DNA from: Paraburkholderia podalyriae
Lineage (GTDB): Bacteria > Pseudomonadota > Gammaproteobacteria > Burkholderiales > Burkholderiaceae
DNA: 64,000 nucleotides
Reading direction: 5' to 3'
NCBI RefSeq assembly: GCF_014397785.1
Contig: NZ_VZQQ01000007.1
Coordinates: forward strand, 124,001 to 188,000
Shown: positions 63,365-64,000 of the stretch, piece by piece
Position numbering within the stretch: the first letter of the stretch is position 1
Layout of the letters: every line of letters starts with the position of its first letter
Translations under genes and position numbers: made by a program
The notes under the pieces: model-generated
What the model was told of the DNA's origin: nothing
The model's database searches: none
Seen by the model: only the letters and a program-made list of their open reading frames with translations

Positions 63365-64000
63365 CTAGCCCGCATGCACCCGCACCATCTCCAGCAACAG
63401 CGAGCTCACATACAGCAACAAGCCGATAAATCCACCGACGATCGTGCCATTGATCCGGATGTACTGCAGATCCTTGCCGATATTCAACTCGACCTGCCGC
63501 GACATCTCGTGCGCGTCCCAGTTCTTCACGGTATCGCTGATATGGCGCGTGAGGAATTGCGCGAAGTCCGGCGCCATCGCGCGCGCCGCTTCCTCGAGGT
63601 GGTCGTTCAGCGATTGCCGCAACGCCGGATCCTGCGCGAGTTCGCGGCCGACCCACGCGCCCATCGCAGCGACCCGCGCATGCAGCGCTGAGTCGGCGCT
63701 TTGCAGATCGCGCTTGAGCCATGCGCGCAGATCGCCCCACATATCCTTCACGTAGCTGCTGAACGCATCGCCCTCGACCAGATAGCGCTTCAGCGCTTCG
63801 CCTTGCTGCAGGAAAACCGGATCGGTCTTCAGCCGCACGATCAGCCTCTGCACCGCCTCGTCGAACTTGTCGCGCAGCTCGTGCGTCGGGTTCTGCGCGA
63901 TCTGTTCGAGCATCCGGTTCGCGGCGCTCGCGATCGCTTCGGCGCCCTTGTCGCCGAGCCACGCTGATGGCAGGAACTTCTCCATCGTCGGATACTCGCC
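63365..64000 (-). CDS. DUF445 family membrane protein, C-terminal part (partial)
   Basis: 212 codons, open to the right edge, so the N-terminus lies outside. The sequence fits the end of DUF445 (YjiN-like): helical, with DKFDEAVQRLIVRLKTDPVF, then QVELNIGKDLQYIRINGTIV and a final membrane helix GGFIGLLLYVSSLLLEMV. DUF445 proteins are inner-membrane proteins of unknown role. Confidence 0.85.
   Translation of the reverse strand, partial: GEYPTMEKFLPSAWLGDKGAEAIASAANRMLEQIAQNPTHELRDKFDEAVQRLIVRLKTDPVFLQQGEALKRYLVEGDAFSSYVKDMWGDLRAWLKRDLQSADSALHARVAAMGAWVGRELAQDPALRQSLNDHLEEAARAMAPDFAQFLTRHISDTVKNWDAHEMSRQVELNIGKDLQYIRINGTIVGGFIGLLLYVSSLLLEMVRVHAG

Overview
The window is a high-GC chromosomal segment that reads as a Burkholderiales genome, most likely Paraburkholderia. 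Pointers are an acdS/acdR ACC-deaminase pair, an rpoN copy outside the usual rpoN-hpf-ptsN setting, an AhpC/AhpF pair behind an OxyR-type box, a PrpR-type sigma-54 activator, and many typical soil/plant-associated families (MipA/OmpV, TadZ-like ATPase, NadV, DUF3175, DUF4142). I found no tRNA, rRNA, CRISPR array, prophage or replication origin. The assignment rests on recognition only; no search was run.

Layout. 1-5.6 kb: end of a D-amino-acid dehydrogenase-like gene, a LivK-type binding protein, an OmpR-type response regulator and a MalT-type LuxR regulator. 5.6-12.8 kb: a dense set of small stress-type genes (DUF3175, PRC-barrel, topoisomerase IB, DJ-1/PfpI, DUF4142, DUF1488, PA2169-like, BON), one of them broken by a one-base frameshift. 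13.3-19.3 kb: rpoN with a clear terminator, an aminotransferase, a ferritin-like diiron protein and an S10 serine carboxypeptidase. 19.4-23.0 kb: the lldR regulator and lutABC lactate operon with a well-formed promoter and operator. 23.0-27.1 kb: a probable SOS operon, with a consensus LexA box, a FAN1-like VRR-NUC nuclease and an XPD/DinG-like helicase carrying a Cas4-like nuclease domain. 27.1-34.3 kb: a large MscS channel, a sigma-54 activator with a degenerate receiver domain, about 1.6 kb without genes, and an orphan TadZ/CpaE-like ATPase. 34.5-37.5 kb: nadV, an NTF2-like protein and a prolyl-4-hydroxylase-like oxygenase.

37.8-39.2 kb is a small island of visibly lower GC holding an RNase A-like polymorphic toxin and its probable immunity protein. 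39.2-44.0 kb: an MFS exporter, a PEP-mutase/isocitrate-lyase-family enzyme and its divergent PrpR-type activator, with a sigma-54 promoter and three tandem 10-bp palindromes between them. 44.0-49.0 kb: OxyR box-ahpC-ahpF, DoxX, pirin/LysR. 48.9-55.5 kb: acdS/acdR, an exported MsrA, MipA/OmpV, an aromatic aminotransferase, a truncated class II aldolase and a ketopantoate-reductase-like protein. 55.6-60.1 kb: a membrane-anchored protein with 15 near-identical WD40 repeats, and an AI-2E-family transporter with a large extra C-terminus. 60.2-63.0 kb: a decayed patch (IS3 and IS5 transposase scraps, a frameshifted HAD-UbiA gene) beside an intact GT-C glycosyltransferase. The right edge cuts a DUF445 gene.

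The best candidates for further study are the LexA-boxed nuclease plus nuclease-helicase pair, the toxin/immunity island, the PrpR-type control region, the WD40 array, and the apparent remains of an arabinofuranose-type glycosylation locus.
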